In this document: positions 9,474-18,325 of the stretch, piece by piece
How positions within the stretch are numbered: the first letter of the stretch is position 1
Layout of the letters: each line of letters starts with the position of its first letter
Assembly: GCA_030606335.1 (NCBI GenBank)
Contig: JAUWGP010000005.1
Location: 36,280-100,279, forward strand
Reading direction: 5' to 3'
DNA from: Caldifarciminota bacterium
GTDB lineage: Bacteria; Hydrothermota; UBA3073
Length of the DNA stretch: 64,000 nucleotides
Translations under genes and position numbers: made by a program
Notes under the pieces: generated by a model
The model's database searches: none
The model's input: the letters and a program-made list of their open reading frames with translations, nothing else
Told to the model about the DNA's origin: nothing

Positions 9474-10619
9474 ATGAAACTATTCCTTGTTGCTGGAGCA
9501 AGACCCAATTTTATGAAAATTGGTCCACTTGTTAAAGAGATGGAAAAGTTTAAGGAAATCAAACCTGTTATTGTCCATACAGGACAGCACTATGATTATG
9601 AGATGTCAGCTATTTTCTTTAAGGATCTTGATATACCGAAGCCACATATATATCTTGGTGTTGGTTCTGGTCTTCATGGTGAACAGACCGGCAAAGTTAT
9701 GATTGAGATGGAGAAGCAAATAATAAAACATAGACCCGATGTGGTAGTGGTAGTCGGTGATGTAAATTCAACACTTGCGACAGCAATCGTGGCATCAAAG
9801 TTACATGTTCCTGTTGCCCATGTTGAGGCAGGATTAAGGTCATTTGACAAAACCATGCCAGAAGAGACAAACAGAAAAGTAACCGATGTTCTTTCAGAAT
9901 ACCTTTTTACGACAGAAGAATCAGGAAATGAAAACCTCAGGAGGGAGGGTGTATTAGATGATAAGATACATTTTGTTGGTAATATAATGATAGAGGCAAT
10001 AATAAATGCAAAATGTAAAACCCAGCCCCGCTTAACGGAGCTGGGTGGGATGCAAAATGTAAAATTATCAATCAATAATCTTCAATCTACAATCTCCAAT
10101 CTACAATCTCCTTATGCCCTTCTCACTCTCCACCGCCCATCCAATGTTGATAACAGGGATAATCTTATAAGGATTCTCGATGCTATTGTTGAGATTTCCA
10201 GAAGGATTCACCTAATATTTCCTATGCATCCAAGAACGAGCAAGATGATTAGAGAATTTAAGCTTTTAGAGAAATTAAATTCATTGTATGTAATTAAACC
10301 ACTTGGTTATCTTGAATTTATTGCACTTGAGGAAAGGGCAAAGTTCGTATTAACAGATTCAGGAGGTATGCAGGAGGAAACTACATATTTTGGGATTCCC
10401 TGTCTTACGATAAGAGAGAATACAGAGAGGCCTGTCACAATTATCAAGGGAACAAATAAACTCGTTGGAACCAATAAGGAAAAGATAATTGAAGAAAGTT
10501 ATAAAATCCTCGATGGTTATGGAAAGAAGGGAAGTATACCACCTCTTTGGGATGGGAAGACAGCAGAGAGGATAGTTGATATATTACTCCATTCGTCGCC
10601 AGGATCGAGTGCAGAATAG
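9474..10619 (+). CDS. wecB: UDP-N-acetylglucosamine 2-epimerase (non-hydrolysing)
   Basis: Interconverts UDP-GlcNAc and UDP-ManNAc in the cytoplasm, feeding ManNAc-containing surface glycans. Signatures in order: AGARPNFMKIGPL, HTGQHYDYEMS, VVGDVNSTLA, HVEAGLRSFD, PEETNRKVTD, LLTLHRPSNVDN, MHPRTSK and TDSGGMQEE. Residues about 179-213 are a low-complexity insert encoded by repeat DNA. It falls in the variable linker between the two Rossmann domains, so the enzyme may still be functional. The last residues (SSPGSSAE) also look repeat-derived. The gene follows the glycan block and fits it. Confidence 0.92.
   Translation: MKLFLVAGARPNFMKIGPLVKEMEKFKEIKPVIVHTGQHYDYEMSAIFFKDLDIPKPHIYLGVGSGLHGEQTGKVMIEMEKQIIKHRPDVVVVVGDVNSTLATAIVASKLHVPVAHVEAGLRSFDKTMPEETNRKVTDVLSEYLFTTEESGNENLRREGVLDDKIHFVGNIMIEAIINAKCKTQPRLTELGGMQNVKLSINNLQSTISNLQSPYALLTLHRPSNVDNRDNLIRILDAIVEISRRIHLIFPMHPRTSKMIREFKLLEKLNSLYVIKPLGYLEFIALEERAKFVLTDSGGMQEETTYFGIPCLTIRENTERPVTIIKGTNKLVGTNKEKIIEESYKILDGYGKKGSIPPLWDGKTAERIVDILLHSSPGSSAE
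10008..10112 (+). repeat. Repeat DNA embedded in the wecB coding sequence
   Basis: The segment has a GC-rich hairpin (CCCAGC ... GCTGGG), the intergenic-type words GCAAAATGTAAAA, and then a heptamer array of AATCTAC/AATCTCC units. It stays in frame and adds about 35 residues. The same kinds of words fill the non-coding gaps of this window. Confidence 0.7.
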
Positions 10620-10990
10620 GCAAATTTGGAATGCACACCTTTTAATGACATGTAAGGCATTTGTTGTTGCGAGTTCCGAGAGCTATGTGAGCGCTGCAAT
10701 CTCATACCTGGTATCTGTCATTGCGAGTGAATATAATGAGCGCTGCAATCTCATCTTCATTGCTCAATATCATAAAATGCGATTGCTTCGCCTACGGCTC
10801 GCAATGACATATGGGAACGATTTCTTCGCCTACACGCAGACAGGTGGTTTACACTCCTCGTAATGACATATGGGAACGATTGCTTTTTACAGTTAGAGCA
10901 GGCATTGGCTTGAATAAGAGTCTAAAAAACCTATTATATTTAATTACCTAAAATTTTTTATGGTAGTGTCAAATAGAATATGAAAGTGAA

Positions 10991-11142
10991 AATGTAGGGG
11001 TTCGATTTATCGAACCAGCAAGGTAAAGCATAAATGTAGGGGTTCGATTTATCGAACCCAAAAGGTAAAGCGCAAATGTAGGGGTTCGATTTATCGAACC
11101 AGCAAGGTAAAGTGAAAATGTAGGGGTTCGATTTATCGAACC
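10991..11142. repeat. 42-bp tandem repeat with internal palindrome
   Basis: Four identical 26-bp units start at 10991, 11033, 11075 and 11117, each containing GGTTCGATTTATCGAACC, an 8-bp inverted repeat. The 16-bp stretches between them are near-identical (AGCAAGGTAAAGCATA, CAAAAGGTAAAGCGCA, AGCAAGGTAAAGTGAA). The period is therefore 42 bp and this is not a CRISPR array. Confidence 0.9.
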
Positions 11143-11262
11143 CCTAAAAGAAACGGGTCGGATGAATCCAACCCCTACAAGAATCAGGAGGAAAAGTGTA
11201 GTGCGTAAGGTGTAGAGAGTGAAGCGGAGAAACGGAGAGGAGAGAAGAGAGAAGGGAGAATG

Positions 11263-11332
11263 ACCCTGATGAAATAGATACTCATTTCACCATAATGTAA
11301 TAAAGAGAAACATTACACATGGCAAGCAGGGT
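11263..11332. repeat. 33-bp palindromic element interrupted by a second palindrome
   Basis: Outer arms ACCCTG (11263) and CAGGGT (11327), with inner arms GAAAT/ATTTC. Compared with the intact copy at 11518-11550, a 36-bp segment (11291-11326) containing TGTAAT...ATTACA is inserted just before CAGGGT. Confidence 0.75.
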
Positions 11333-11517
11333 AAACTAATTTCTAATGACTAATGAGAGGATAGGAGTCCGTCGATTGACGGACGATAATGGGTAGGAGC
11401 GACTTCCCAGTCGCGATAGAAGAGAAGAGCGACCTCAATTAACAATGTAAAATTAGCGATTAGCAATTCAAAATAGCTTGTGAGGGAAGAGAGAGGAATA
11501 GTGATAATTGAATATTG

Positions 11518-11550
11518 ACCCTGATGAAATAGATACTCATTTCACAGGGT
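11518..11550. repeat. 33-bp palindromic element, intact copy
   Basis: Reads ACCCTGATGAAATAGA ... ATTTCACAGGGT, with outer and inner inverted arms. Close copies are at 44941-44973, 50111-50143 and 57859-57891; a partial one is near 41480. Confidence 0.8.
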
Positions 11551-11714
11551 AAACTATTGACTATTGAGGAACACAAATTGGGATGCAATCGTAAATCGAC
11601 AATCGAAAATAGTAAATTAAAAGTAGGAGCCCCGCATCTGGCGGGGCGAAGAGGGTGTAGGGTAGGTCTGTGATTAGATTTTTTAACACAACATTTTATT
11701 GAAAGGATAGAAAA

Positions 11715-13196
11715 ATGAAAAAAAAGTTTGCACTTATAAGTACATACAACAAAGATGGTCTAATGCCCCTTGTTGATACATTAATAAAGCACAATTATAC
11801 ATTGATTGCCACTTCTGGCACGGCTGATTTTCTTAAAAAGAATGGTTTGGATGTCGTAACAGTGGAAGAAATAACCGGTTTTCCTTCAATGCTCGGTGGC
11901 AGGGTTAAAACTCTACACCCTTTGGTTTTTGGCGGTATTTTAGCAAAAGGGGGGGAAGAGGAAGTCAAAAGATATAATATACCCTTAATTGATATTGTGG
12001 TTGTTAATCTCTACCCATTTGATAAAGAACCCTCAATAGAAAACATCGATATAGGAGGTATTTCTCTAATAAGAGCAGCAGGAAAGAACTATAGACGTCT
12101 AACCTGTTTAACAGATCCAGAAGATTATGATATGGTAATCAAAGAGCTTAACGAAAATAGTACTATATCACCTGATACAAGGATATATCTTGCAAGGAAG
12201 GCCTTCGCGCTATCCACTTGTTTTGATACAAAGGTCTCTTTATGGCTTGGGAGTCCTGAGCTTTATATGCCTTTTAGTAAAGTAGAAGACCTGAGATATG
12301 GCGAGAATCCACATCAGAAAGCAACACTTTTCAGAGAGACAGGTTACAAAGGAATATCAATTATAGATGCTTATAAAATACAGGGCAAAGAGCTGTCATA
12401 TAATAATATATGTGACCTTGACACCGTTCTCTCAGTATTATGCACTTTTAAAGAAACTACCGCATGTATTTTAAAGCACTCAAGTCCATGTGGTATTGCA
12501 GTTTTCCCCAGATTAATAGATGCCTACAAAAGGGCGAAGAGTTGTGATCCGATCTCAAGTTTTGGGGGTATTGTTGGCGTTAATCGTGAAGTTAGTGGAG
12601 AACTAGCCAAAGAACTATCTTCAACTTTTATTGAGGCTGTTTTAGCACCGTCCTATAATGAAGAAGCAAAGAATATACTTTCGAAAAAGAAGAGACTTAT
12701 TTTACTTAAACTTCCATTGGATTGTAGTCTATCCACTGTTTCCTATAGATATATCAATGGTGGACTTATAAGACAGGATAGTGATAACAGCCTGGATAAT
12801 ATTAAGGATTATAAGGTTATGTCAAAAAGAAAACCCACAAAGAGGGAATTAAATGCCATGAATTTTGCGTTTAATGTGGTGAAGTTTATAAAGTCGAATG
12901 CTGTATGTATAACAACAGATAGAATGACTGTAGGTATTGGGGGTGGTCAACCGAACAGGGTGGGTGCCTTAGAGATTGCAATTAGAAACAGGAAAATATT
13001 TGGTTTTAAGGATGGGATAGCACTTGCCTCAGATGGATTTTTCCCATTCAGGGATTCTATAGACCTTGCTGCAAAAGAGGGTATCAAGGCTATAATTGAG
13101 CCTGGAGGTTCGATAAGGGATAAAGAGGTGATAAAGGCTGCTGATGAGCACAACATTAGTTTGATATTCACAGGAAGAAGACACTTCAGACACTAA
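11715..13196 (+). CDS. purH: Bifunctional AICAR transformylase / IMP cyclohydrolase
   Basis: Catalyses the last two steps of purine synthesis: formylation of AICAR with 10-formyl-THF, then ring closure to IMP. The N-terminal MGS-like cyclohydrolase domain (about 1-150) has SGTADFLKKNG, GGRVKTLHP and NLYPF. The C-terminal transformylase domain has RYGENPHQKA, the KHSSPCGIA loop with the catalytic Lys-His, and a GGQPNRVGA segment near the end. At 493 aa it is slightly shorter than the roughly 510-530 aa usual for the family. An AAAGGAT ribosome-binding site precedes the ATG. No other pur gene is adjacent. Confidence 0.95.
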   Translation: MKKKFALISTYNKDGLMPLVDTLIKHNYTLIATSGTADFLKKNGLDVVTVEEITGFPSMLGGRVKTLHPLVFGGILAKGGEEEVKRYNIPLIDIVVVNLYPFDKEPSIENIDIGGISLIRAAGKNYRRLTCLTDPEDYDMVIKELNENSTISPDTRIYLARKAFALSTCFDTKVSLWLGSPELYMPFSKVEDLRYGENPHQKATLFRETGYKGISIIDAYKIQGKELSYNNICDLDTVLSVLCTFKETTACILKHSSPCGIAVFPRLIDAYKRAKSCDPISSFGGIVGVNREVSGELAKELSSTFIEAVLAPSYNEEAKNILSKKKRLILLKLPLDCSLSTVSYRYINGGLIRQDSDNSLDNIKDYKVMSKRKPTKRELNAMNFAFNVVKFIKSNAVCITTDRMTVGIGGGQPNRVGALEIAIRNRKIFGFKDGIALASDGFFPFRDSIDLAAKEGIKAIIEPGGSIRDKEVIKAADEHNISLIFTGRRHFRH

Positions 13197-13230
13197 AATT
13201 GATTCTTCCACAGCTGCTGCAACTTTTTTC

Positions 13231-13259
13231 TTGACAAATTGAATAATATATGATATAAT
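13231..13259 (+). promoter_or_regulatory. Sigma70-type promoter of rpsA
   Basis: TTGACA at 13231-13236, a 17-bp spacer, and TATAAT at 13254-13259, with a T-run before the -35 box. The leader to the rpsA ATG is about 170 nt. It ends with a strong AAGGAGGTG ribosome-binding site 6 nt before ATG. Confidence 0.85.
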
Positions 13260-13436
13260 AAGCGACCTTAGATACATTAAGTGATTTGATAATTGTTATA
13301 TATAGTGGTTTTCAGTATAACATCATTAGATGTTACAATATCTTCTGTTATTAAGGCAATATCGTTTTAATGACAGTTATAACTAACCAAAGAATCTAAA
13401 AAGAAAAAAATATTCTTATATAAGGAGGTGTAATTA

Positions 13437-15557
13437 ATGGACGAGGATATCATAGGAATGATAGATGAATCAATGAAGATTAAAGAGGGGGAAATAATAA
13501 AGGGTAAAGTTGTAAAGGTAACCGGAGGTGATGTGCTTGTAGATGTTGGTTTGAAATCAGAAGGTATAATACCATCCTCGGAGTTCAAAAAGACTACAGT
13601 CCCAGATGTTGGTGATGAGGTATTAGTTTTACTTGAAAAGATAGAGAACGACGAAGGTATGGTGGTTCTGTCAAAGGAGAAAGCAGATATAATGCATGTA
13701 TGGAACACTGTGCGCGAGTCGTATGAAGCTGGTGGGTATGTAGAAGGTAAAATTGTAAAAACCGTCAAAGGAGGTTTTCAGGTTGATCTTGGTGGTATAA
13801 ATTCTTTTCTTCCTGGTTCTCAGGTTGATTTTCAGCCTGTAAGTCCAGAAGATTACATTGGTACTATACATAACTTTAAGATATTGAAACTTTCAGAGGG
13901 TAGAAAAAATATAGTTATTTCAAGAAGGGCAATTCTCGAAGAAGACATGGAGAAAAAACGTGAGGAGACATGGCAAAAGGTTGAAAAGGGAGCTATCCTT
14001 GAAGGTAAGGTAAAAAATATTACAGATTACGGTGCATTCATAGATTTAGGTGGTGTAGATGGTCTTCTTCATATAGGTGATATAACATGGGGTAGATTGT
14101 CTCATGCCTCAGAGGTACTCAAAATAGGCGATACAGTAAAGGTCCTTGTTCTGGATTGTGATAGAGAACAACAAAGAATTGCACTCGGGAGAAAGCATCT
14201 CTCTCCACATCCGTGGGAAGATATAGATAAGAAATATAAGGTTGGGTCAATTGTAACAGGTAAGGCTGTATCCATTACAGACTATGGTGCATTTGTTGAA
14301 TTGGAGCCAGGAGTTGAGGGACTTGTTCATATATCCGAATTTTCATGGACACAGAAGGTTCGAAAACCATCTGAGTTTATTTCTCTTGGTGATATAGTTG
14401 AAGTGAAGATCCTGAGTGTAGATAAAGAACAACAGAGGATGTCGCTGTCTATAAGATCACTGGTAGAAAATCCCTGGGTTGGTGCTACTGAAAGACATCC
14501 GGTTGGGTCGAGTGTTAAGGGAATTATACGTAAATTTACAAACTACGGGGCTTTTGTTGAACTTGAAGATGGTATAGAGGGTCTCCTACACATTAAAGAT
14601 ATTTCATGGACTAAACGGATTTCACATCCAGCTGATGAACTTAAGTCAGGACAGGAGATAGAATGCAAAGTTCTCTCAATAGATCAGGAGACACATCGGT
14701 TATCAGTTGGTTTAAAGCAGATAGAAGAGGATCCTCTTAAGAAATTTGTGGAGGAACATGCTATAGGTGATATAATACCAGATGCAATTATAACCAGGGT
14801 GCTTGATAAGGGGATTGTAGTTGATATTGGAGTAGAGGGTTTTGTCCCGTACTCCCAGATGCAGGACCCCCCATCTGAACTTAGACGTCGATATAGTATT
14901 GGAGATAAGATTGCAGTAAGACTGATTGAGATTAATGAAGAAAAAAGAAGGCTAATATTCTCTCAGTCAGGTTATGAGCCACTTTTAGAAAAAGAAAAAG
15001 GAAAACCAAAGATCAAGAGGGAGGATGAGGAAGAAAAGGTAGCAAAAGAGATGAAGGTAGAGATTGTGGCAGATAAGGAGAAGGAGGTAGAGATTGCGGC
15101 AGATAAAGAGAAGGAGGTAGAGATTGCGGCAGATAAAGAGATGAAGGTTGAGATTGCGGCAGATAAGGAGAAGGTGGTAGAGATTGCGGCAGACAAAGAG
15201 AAGGAGGTTGAGATTGTGGCAGATAAGAAGAAGGTGGGAACAGCTAAAAAGAAAGTTAAAGGCAAGAAAAAGGATAAAGCTAAAGTAAAAAAGGAAGATA
15301 GAGATAAGGATGTTAAGAAAGATAAGGGGAAGAAGAAGATTATAGGTAAGAAAAGCATCAAGGACAAAGAGGAGGATAAAGAGAAGAAGAAGGTAAAAAA
15401 GAAGAAAGTTGATGTCAAAAAGAAGAAGGATTTGGAAGAGGATAAGAAAACAAAGGGGAGAAAAAAATCAAAAGAGAAAGGAGAAACAGAAGATAAGAAG
15501 AAACCAAAGAAGAGTAAAAAGAAGACAAGTAAGATAAAGGCGAAGAAAAAGGAATAG
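13437..15557 (+). CDS. rpsA: 30S ribosomal protein S1 with long Lys-rich C-terminal tail
   Basis: S1 binds A/U-rich mRNA leaders and delivers them to the 30S subunit. Six S1 domains are visible, starting near residues 18, 100, 183, 270, 355 and 440. Domains 3-5 show the classic VxxITDYGAFVxL and EGLxHISE core; domains 1, 2 and 6 are more diverged. After about residue 518 comes a 190-residue highly charged tail. It starts with six 10-residue repeats (VEIAADKEKE type) and then becomes almost pure Lys/Glu/Asp. Lys-rich tails occur on some S1 proteins, but this one is long. It has its own promoter and the best Shine-Dalgarno in the window. Confidence 0.95.
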   Translation: MDEDIIGMIDESMKIKEGEIIKGKVVKVTGGDVLVDVGLKSEGIIPSSEFKKTTVPDVGDEVLVLLEKIENDEGMVVLSKEKADIMHVWNTVRESYEAGGYVEGKIVKTVKGGFQVDLGGINSFLPGSQVDFQPVSPEDYIGTIHNFKILKLSEGRKNIVISRRAILEEDMEKKREETWQKVEKGAILEGKVKNITDYGAFIDLGGVDGLLHIGDITWGRLSHASEVLKIGDTVKVLVLDCDREQQRIALGRKHLSPHPWEDIDKKYKVGSIVTGKAVSITDYGAFVELEPGVEGLVHISEFSWTQKVRKPSEFISLGDIVEVKILSVDKEQQRMSLSIRSLVENPWVGATERHPVGSSVKGIIRKFTNYGAFVELEDGIEGLLHIKDISWTKRISHPADELKSGQEIECKVLSIDQETHRLSVGLKQIEEDPLKKFVEEHAIGDIIPDAIITRVLDKGIVVDIGVEGFVPYSQMQDPPSELRRRYSIGDKIAVRLIEINEEKRRLIFSQSGYEPLLEKEKGKPKIKREDEEEKVAKEMKVEIVADKEKEVEIAADKEKEVEIAADKEMKVEIAADKEKVVEIAADKEKEVEIVADKKKVGTAKKKVKGKKKDKAKVKKEDRDKDVKKDKGKKKIIGKKSIKDKEEDKEKKKVKKKKVDVKKKKDLEEDKKTKGRKKSKEKGETEDKKKPKKSKKKTSKIKAKKKE
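15048..15237 (+). repeat. 30-bp in-frame tandem repeat in the rpsA tail
   Basis: About six units of 30 bp encode VEI(A/V)ADKE(K/M)(E/V/K). Copies differ by few bases, including GCG/GTG and AAG/AAA changes, so the array looks recently expanded. It precedes the less regular Lys-rich end of S1. Confidence 0.85.
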
Positions 15558-15586
15558 GCAACAATCCTAAAAAGATAATTATTATT

Positions 15587-16651
15587 ATGATACTGCTTTT
15601 TTTAATAGCCAGCTTTTCTATTTCTGCATATGATACACCTAATGATGCAGGTAGTAGTATAACGCTTAAATTCTCATCTTCACTTCCCTTTATTTCTGGT
15701 GAAGTGATGCGTAAGAACAGTGATGGGGAATTTGAGAGAATGGCAAGCATTTGCTCGTCCGATAGCAGTTGGATGGACAACTTCACTGTTGATGGAGTGG
15801 AATATTTCTATAAGATTGTTTTGACCACAGAGGAAGGTATAGTTACATCTGAAACCGTTTCGGCAGTATCAAGTCCACAATGGTTCCACAAAGGACGGAC
15901 TATTATGCTTGTTATGGTCATTTTGGTTTGCGGATTTATTCTATTCTTTATTAGAGAAGCAAGAGGTGGAAAGGAACTTTATGTAAGGCCGATAGCAGGG
16001 ATTGAAGCCTTAGATGAGGCAGTAGGAAGAGCAACTGAGCTTGGAAGACCCATAATGTTTATTACAGGCATAATGGATATGGATGATCTCCAAACAATTG
16101 CAGGTATAACGATACTAAGGCGGGTGGCAAAAAAGGCTGCAGAATATGAAGCACAGGTTTTAGTACCTACATCAAGATCACTTGTTATGACCGCAGCCCA
16201 GGAAACCGTAAAAGAGGCGTATTACGATGCTGGACGGCCAGATATATTCAATCCTGATAATATATTCTATCTTACAGATGACCAGTTTGGTTTCGCTGCA
16301 GGATGTGATGGTATAATGGTGAGAGAAAAACCCGGAGCTATATTCTTTATGGGGAGTTTCTATGCAGAATCTCTTATACTTGCTGAGACCGGTCATTCCA
16401 CAGGTGCAATACAGATTGCAGGAACAGCCATGCCATCACAGCTGCCATTTTTTGTAACAGCATGTGATTATACACTTATAGGTGAGGAATTTTTTGCAGC
16501 ATCAGCATATCTTTCAAGAGATCCTCTTCAGCTTGGCAGCCTGAAGGGTCAGGACTGGGGTAAGTTAATATTTTTTGCACTTATAGTAGTTGGGACTGTT
16601 CTTATGACATTCGGCATAACAGTGATAAGGAACATCCTGATGGTTAGATAG
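15587..16651 (+). CDS. DUF6754-type membrane protein
   Basis: A 354-residue membrane protein. It has a signal-like hydrophobic start (residues 1-14), a small beta-rich domain resembling fibronectin type III (about 20-95), and a transmembrane helix (about 104-124). A conserved cytoplasmic-looking domain follows (about 130-325, with PIAGIEALDEAVGRATELGR, TGIMDMDDLQTIAG, PTSRSLVMTAAQE and GSFYAESLILAETG), then a second helix near the C-terminus. I recognise the main domain as the uncharacterised DUF6754 type from memory. It starts 29 bp after rpsA and is followed at 5 bp by a second membrane protein. Function unknown. Confidence 0.7.
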   Translation: MILLFLIASFSISAYDTPNDAGSSITLKFSSSLPFISGEVMRKNSDGEFERMASICSSDSSWMDNFTVDGVEYFYKIVLTTEEGIVTSETVSAVSSPQWFHKGRTIMLVMVILVCGFILFFIREARGGKELYVRPIAGIEALDEAVGRATELGRPIMFITGIMDMDDLQTIAGITILRRVAKKAAEYEAQVLVPTSRSLVMTAAQETVKEAYYDAGRPDIFNPDNIFYLTDDQFGFAAGCDGIMVREKPGAIFFMGSFYAESLILAETGHSTGAIQIAGTAMPSQLPFFVTACDYTLIGEEFFAASAYLSRDPLQLGSLKGQDWGKLIFFALIVVGTVLMTFGITVIRNILMVR

Positions 16652-16656
16652 TTACT

Positions 16657-17277
16657 ATGAAAAGACAAATTCCTCTCTTAATAACATTCATAGTGGGTAT
16701 AGTAATGGTTGTCCAGTATTTCATACCAAGACAGCCATTTGCAGGATTATTTGATACCTTCAACCAGTGGTTCCTTATAATTGCAGTATTTGCACTAATT
16801 CTCGGGCTCATGAATTTGGTCAGACTTCATGTACAAAAATTGAGGAGAATGAAAGGGGGCTGGGGATACTCTATTATCCTTTTGTGCGGTCTTGTTGGTA
16901 CGATTTTTACTGGAGCACTATGGGGAATTGGCACAGGAAGTCCATTCAATTACGTATTTGTAAATATACAGCAGCCAATGGGTGCAACCATGTTTGCCCT
17001 TCTTGCATTTTTCATTGCCTCTGCCTCTTTCAGGGCATTCCGTGCCAGGAACTTGGATGCAACACTTCTTTTAGTTGCTGCGGTACTTGTAATGATTGGA
17101 AGGGTAACTATCGGAGCCCTAATCTGGAACAAACTTCCTCATATTGCTGAATGGATTATGTCTTACCCAAATATGGCTGGACAGCGTGCAATAATGATAG
17201 GTATTGCATTAGGTACTGTGTCGTATTCCCTGCGTGTCATACTCGGTATCGAGAGGACGTATCTTGGAGGAGAGTAA
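16657..17277 (+). CDS. Conserved polytopic membrane protein of the DUF6754 module
   Basis: A 206-residue protein with five or six hydrophobic helices (roughly 7-25, 37-57, 73-93, 103-125, 131-152, 175-195) and short basic loops (RLHVQKLRRMKGG, FRAFRARN). It starts 5 bp after the preceding stop codon, so the two are almost surely co-transcribed. I do not recognise a named family. The gene order suggests it is a partner of the DUF6754 protein in one membrane complex. It has no catalytic motif that I can see. Confidence 0.7.
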   Translation: MKRQIPLLITFIVGIVMVVQYFIPRQPFAGLFDTFNQWFLIIAVFALILGLMNLVRLHVQKLRRMKGGWGYSIILLCGLVGTIFTGALWGIGTGSPFNYVFVNIQQPMGATMFALLAFFIASASFRAFRARNLDATLLLVAAVLVMIGRVTIGALIWNKLPHIAEWIMSYPNMAGQRAIMIGIALGTVSYSLRVILGIERTYLGGE

Positions 17278-17280
17278 TAA

Positions 17281-17422
17281 AATGTCAAATTTCCAATATC
17301 CAATGCCAAATAAAATGTCAAATATGAAAAATAGAAGAGGAATGTTAATCTCTGGACTATAATTAGACTTTTGGAATTTTATTAGTAATTAGAAATTAGG
17401 ATTTTGAAATTCTTTCCCCGGT
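17281..17422 (+). repeat. Short heptamer tract and A/T-rich leader
   Basis: Begins with degenerate heptamers (AATGTCA, AATTTCC, AATATCC, AATGCCA), oriented as the flanking plus-strand genes. It continues as unremarkable AT-rich DNA to the next start codon. No terminator or promoter is evident, so the module may still be one transcription unit. Confidence 0.55.
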
Positions 17423-18244
17423 ATGTTAGATAAGTTACTTAAAATAGACAGGCGTATCATATTTTCCATAATTGGGATTGTGGTAATCATAGCGATACTC
17501 TTTCCTATGGGGCTTGTAGTTCATGTGAGTGAACCAGTAGAGAAAATTTATAGAGAGATCGAATCCCTTTCTCCGGATTCTTATGTCTTTTTATCCTTCG
17601 ATTACGACCCGGCAAGTATGGCTGAGCTTGACCCTCTGGCACTTGCTGTTATAAGGCACTGCTTCAGGAAGGATCTGAAGATAGTAAGTCTCGGTTTGTG
17701 GCCACAGGGAGTCTTATTGGGACAGGCAAATCTTGAAATAGCGGCAGAGGAATATGGTAAGGAATACGGAATAGATTTCGCTAATCTTGGCTACAAGACA
17801 GGAGGAATAGTTGTTATCTCAGGAATTTCTACGAACTTAAGAGATATTTTTCCTCAGGATTATATTGGTAATAATGTAGATAGTCTGCCGATGTTGGATG
17901 GGATAAATAATTTGGACCCATTTAAGTTAATAATTACTTTTTCGGCGGGTGATCCAGGTGTAAGACACTGGGTAATGATTGCACAGGCAAGATATGGTAA
18001 GAAAATAGGTTTAGGAAGCACAGCAGTACAGGCACCTGCCTTCTATCCTTATCTCCAGGCAAATCAACTTGTAGGTCTTGCGGGTGGAATGAAGGGTGCG
18101 GCAGAATATGAACAACTCATTAAGATACCCGGTCTTGCTACTGCAGGGATGGATGCCCAGTCACTCGCGCATTTAGTTATTGTATTATTTATAATATTCG
18201 GGAATGTGATATTCCTTCTTAAGAAGAGGAGTAGTAGTAGTTGA
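17423..18244 (+). CDS. Membrane-anchored protein of the DUF6754 module
   Basis: A 273-residue protein with one helix near the N-terminus (about 15-35), a soluble domain of about 205 residues, and one helix at the C-terminus (about 247-265) followed by KKRSSSS. The soluble domain has a regular alternating pattern (SYVFLSFDYDP, DLKIVSLGLWPQG, FKLIITFSAGDPGVRHW) resembling a Rossmann-like or periplasmic-binding-like core. I see no catalytic signature. It shares layout with the 15587-16651 protein (two helices flanking one domain), so they may be structural relatives. Function unknown. Confidence 0.7.
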   Translation: MLDKLLKIDRRIIFSIIGIVVIIAILFPMGLVVHVSEPVEKIYREIESLSPDSYVFLSFDYDPASMAELDPLALAVIRHCFRKDLKIVSLGLWPQGVLLGQANLEIAAEEYGKEYGIDFANLGYKTGGIVVISGISTNLRDIFPQDYIGNNVDSLPMLDGINNLDPFKLIITFSAGDPGVRHWVMIAQARYGKKIGLGSTAVQAPAFYPYLQANQLVGLAGGMKGAAEYEQLIKIPGLATAGMDAQSLAHLVIVLFIIFGNVIFLLKKRSSSS

Positions 18245-18325
18245 TGAAGTGTTATTTGTTGTTAGTAGATTTGAATTTTTAGATTTTTTAACTTTTAGAC
18301 CTTTCTACTTTTTGACTTTTATACT

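Larger units (their letters stand above)
10620..11714. repeat. Intergenic repeat field, no gene
   Basis: No convincing gene. At 10655-10890 are several degenerate copies of the element built from TTGCGAG...GCAATCTCAT and its complement. A 42-bp tandem repeat is at 10991-11142. From 11260 onward there are two copies of a palindrome beginning ACCCTGATGAAATAGA, and hairpins of the form GTAGGAGCGACTTCCCAGTC (11392 onward) and GTAGGAGCCCCGCATCTGGC (11624 onward). The purH ribosome-binding site AAAGGAT lies at the end of the gap. Confidence 0.8.

Noticed and set aside
10576..10863. Open frame after wecB on the plus strand
   Set aside because: Its sequence is made of the TTGCGAG/GCAATCTCAT repeat family and has no protein-like composition or ribosome-binding site.
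10991..11142. CRISPR-like array with 26-bp repeats
   Set aside because: The intervening 16-bp stretches are nearly identical, too short for spacers, and no cas gene is nearby; it is a 42-bp tandem repeat.
13197..13236. Rho-independent terminator after purH
   Set aside because: The CAGCTGCTGCAAC before the T-run does not form a stable stem, and the T-run is part of the rpsA promoter.
14972..15418. Long open frame on the minus strand within rpsA
   Set aside because: It is the complement of the Lys/Glu-rich tail and encodes only Ser/Phe/Leu low complexity; the plus-strand S1 frame explains it.
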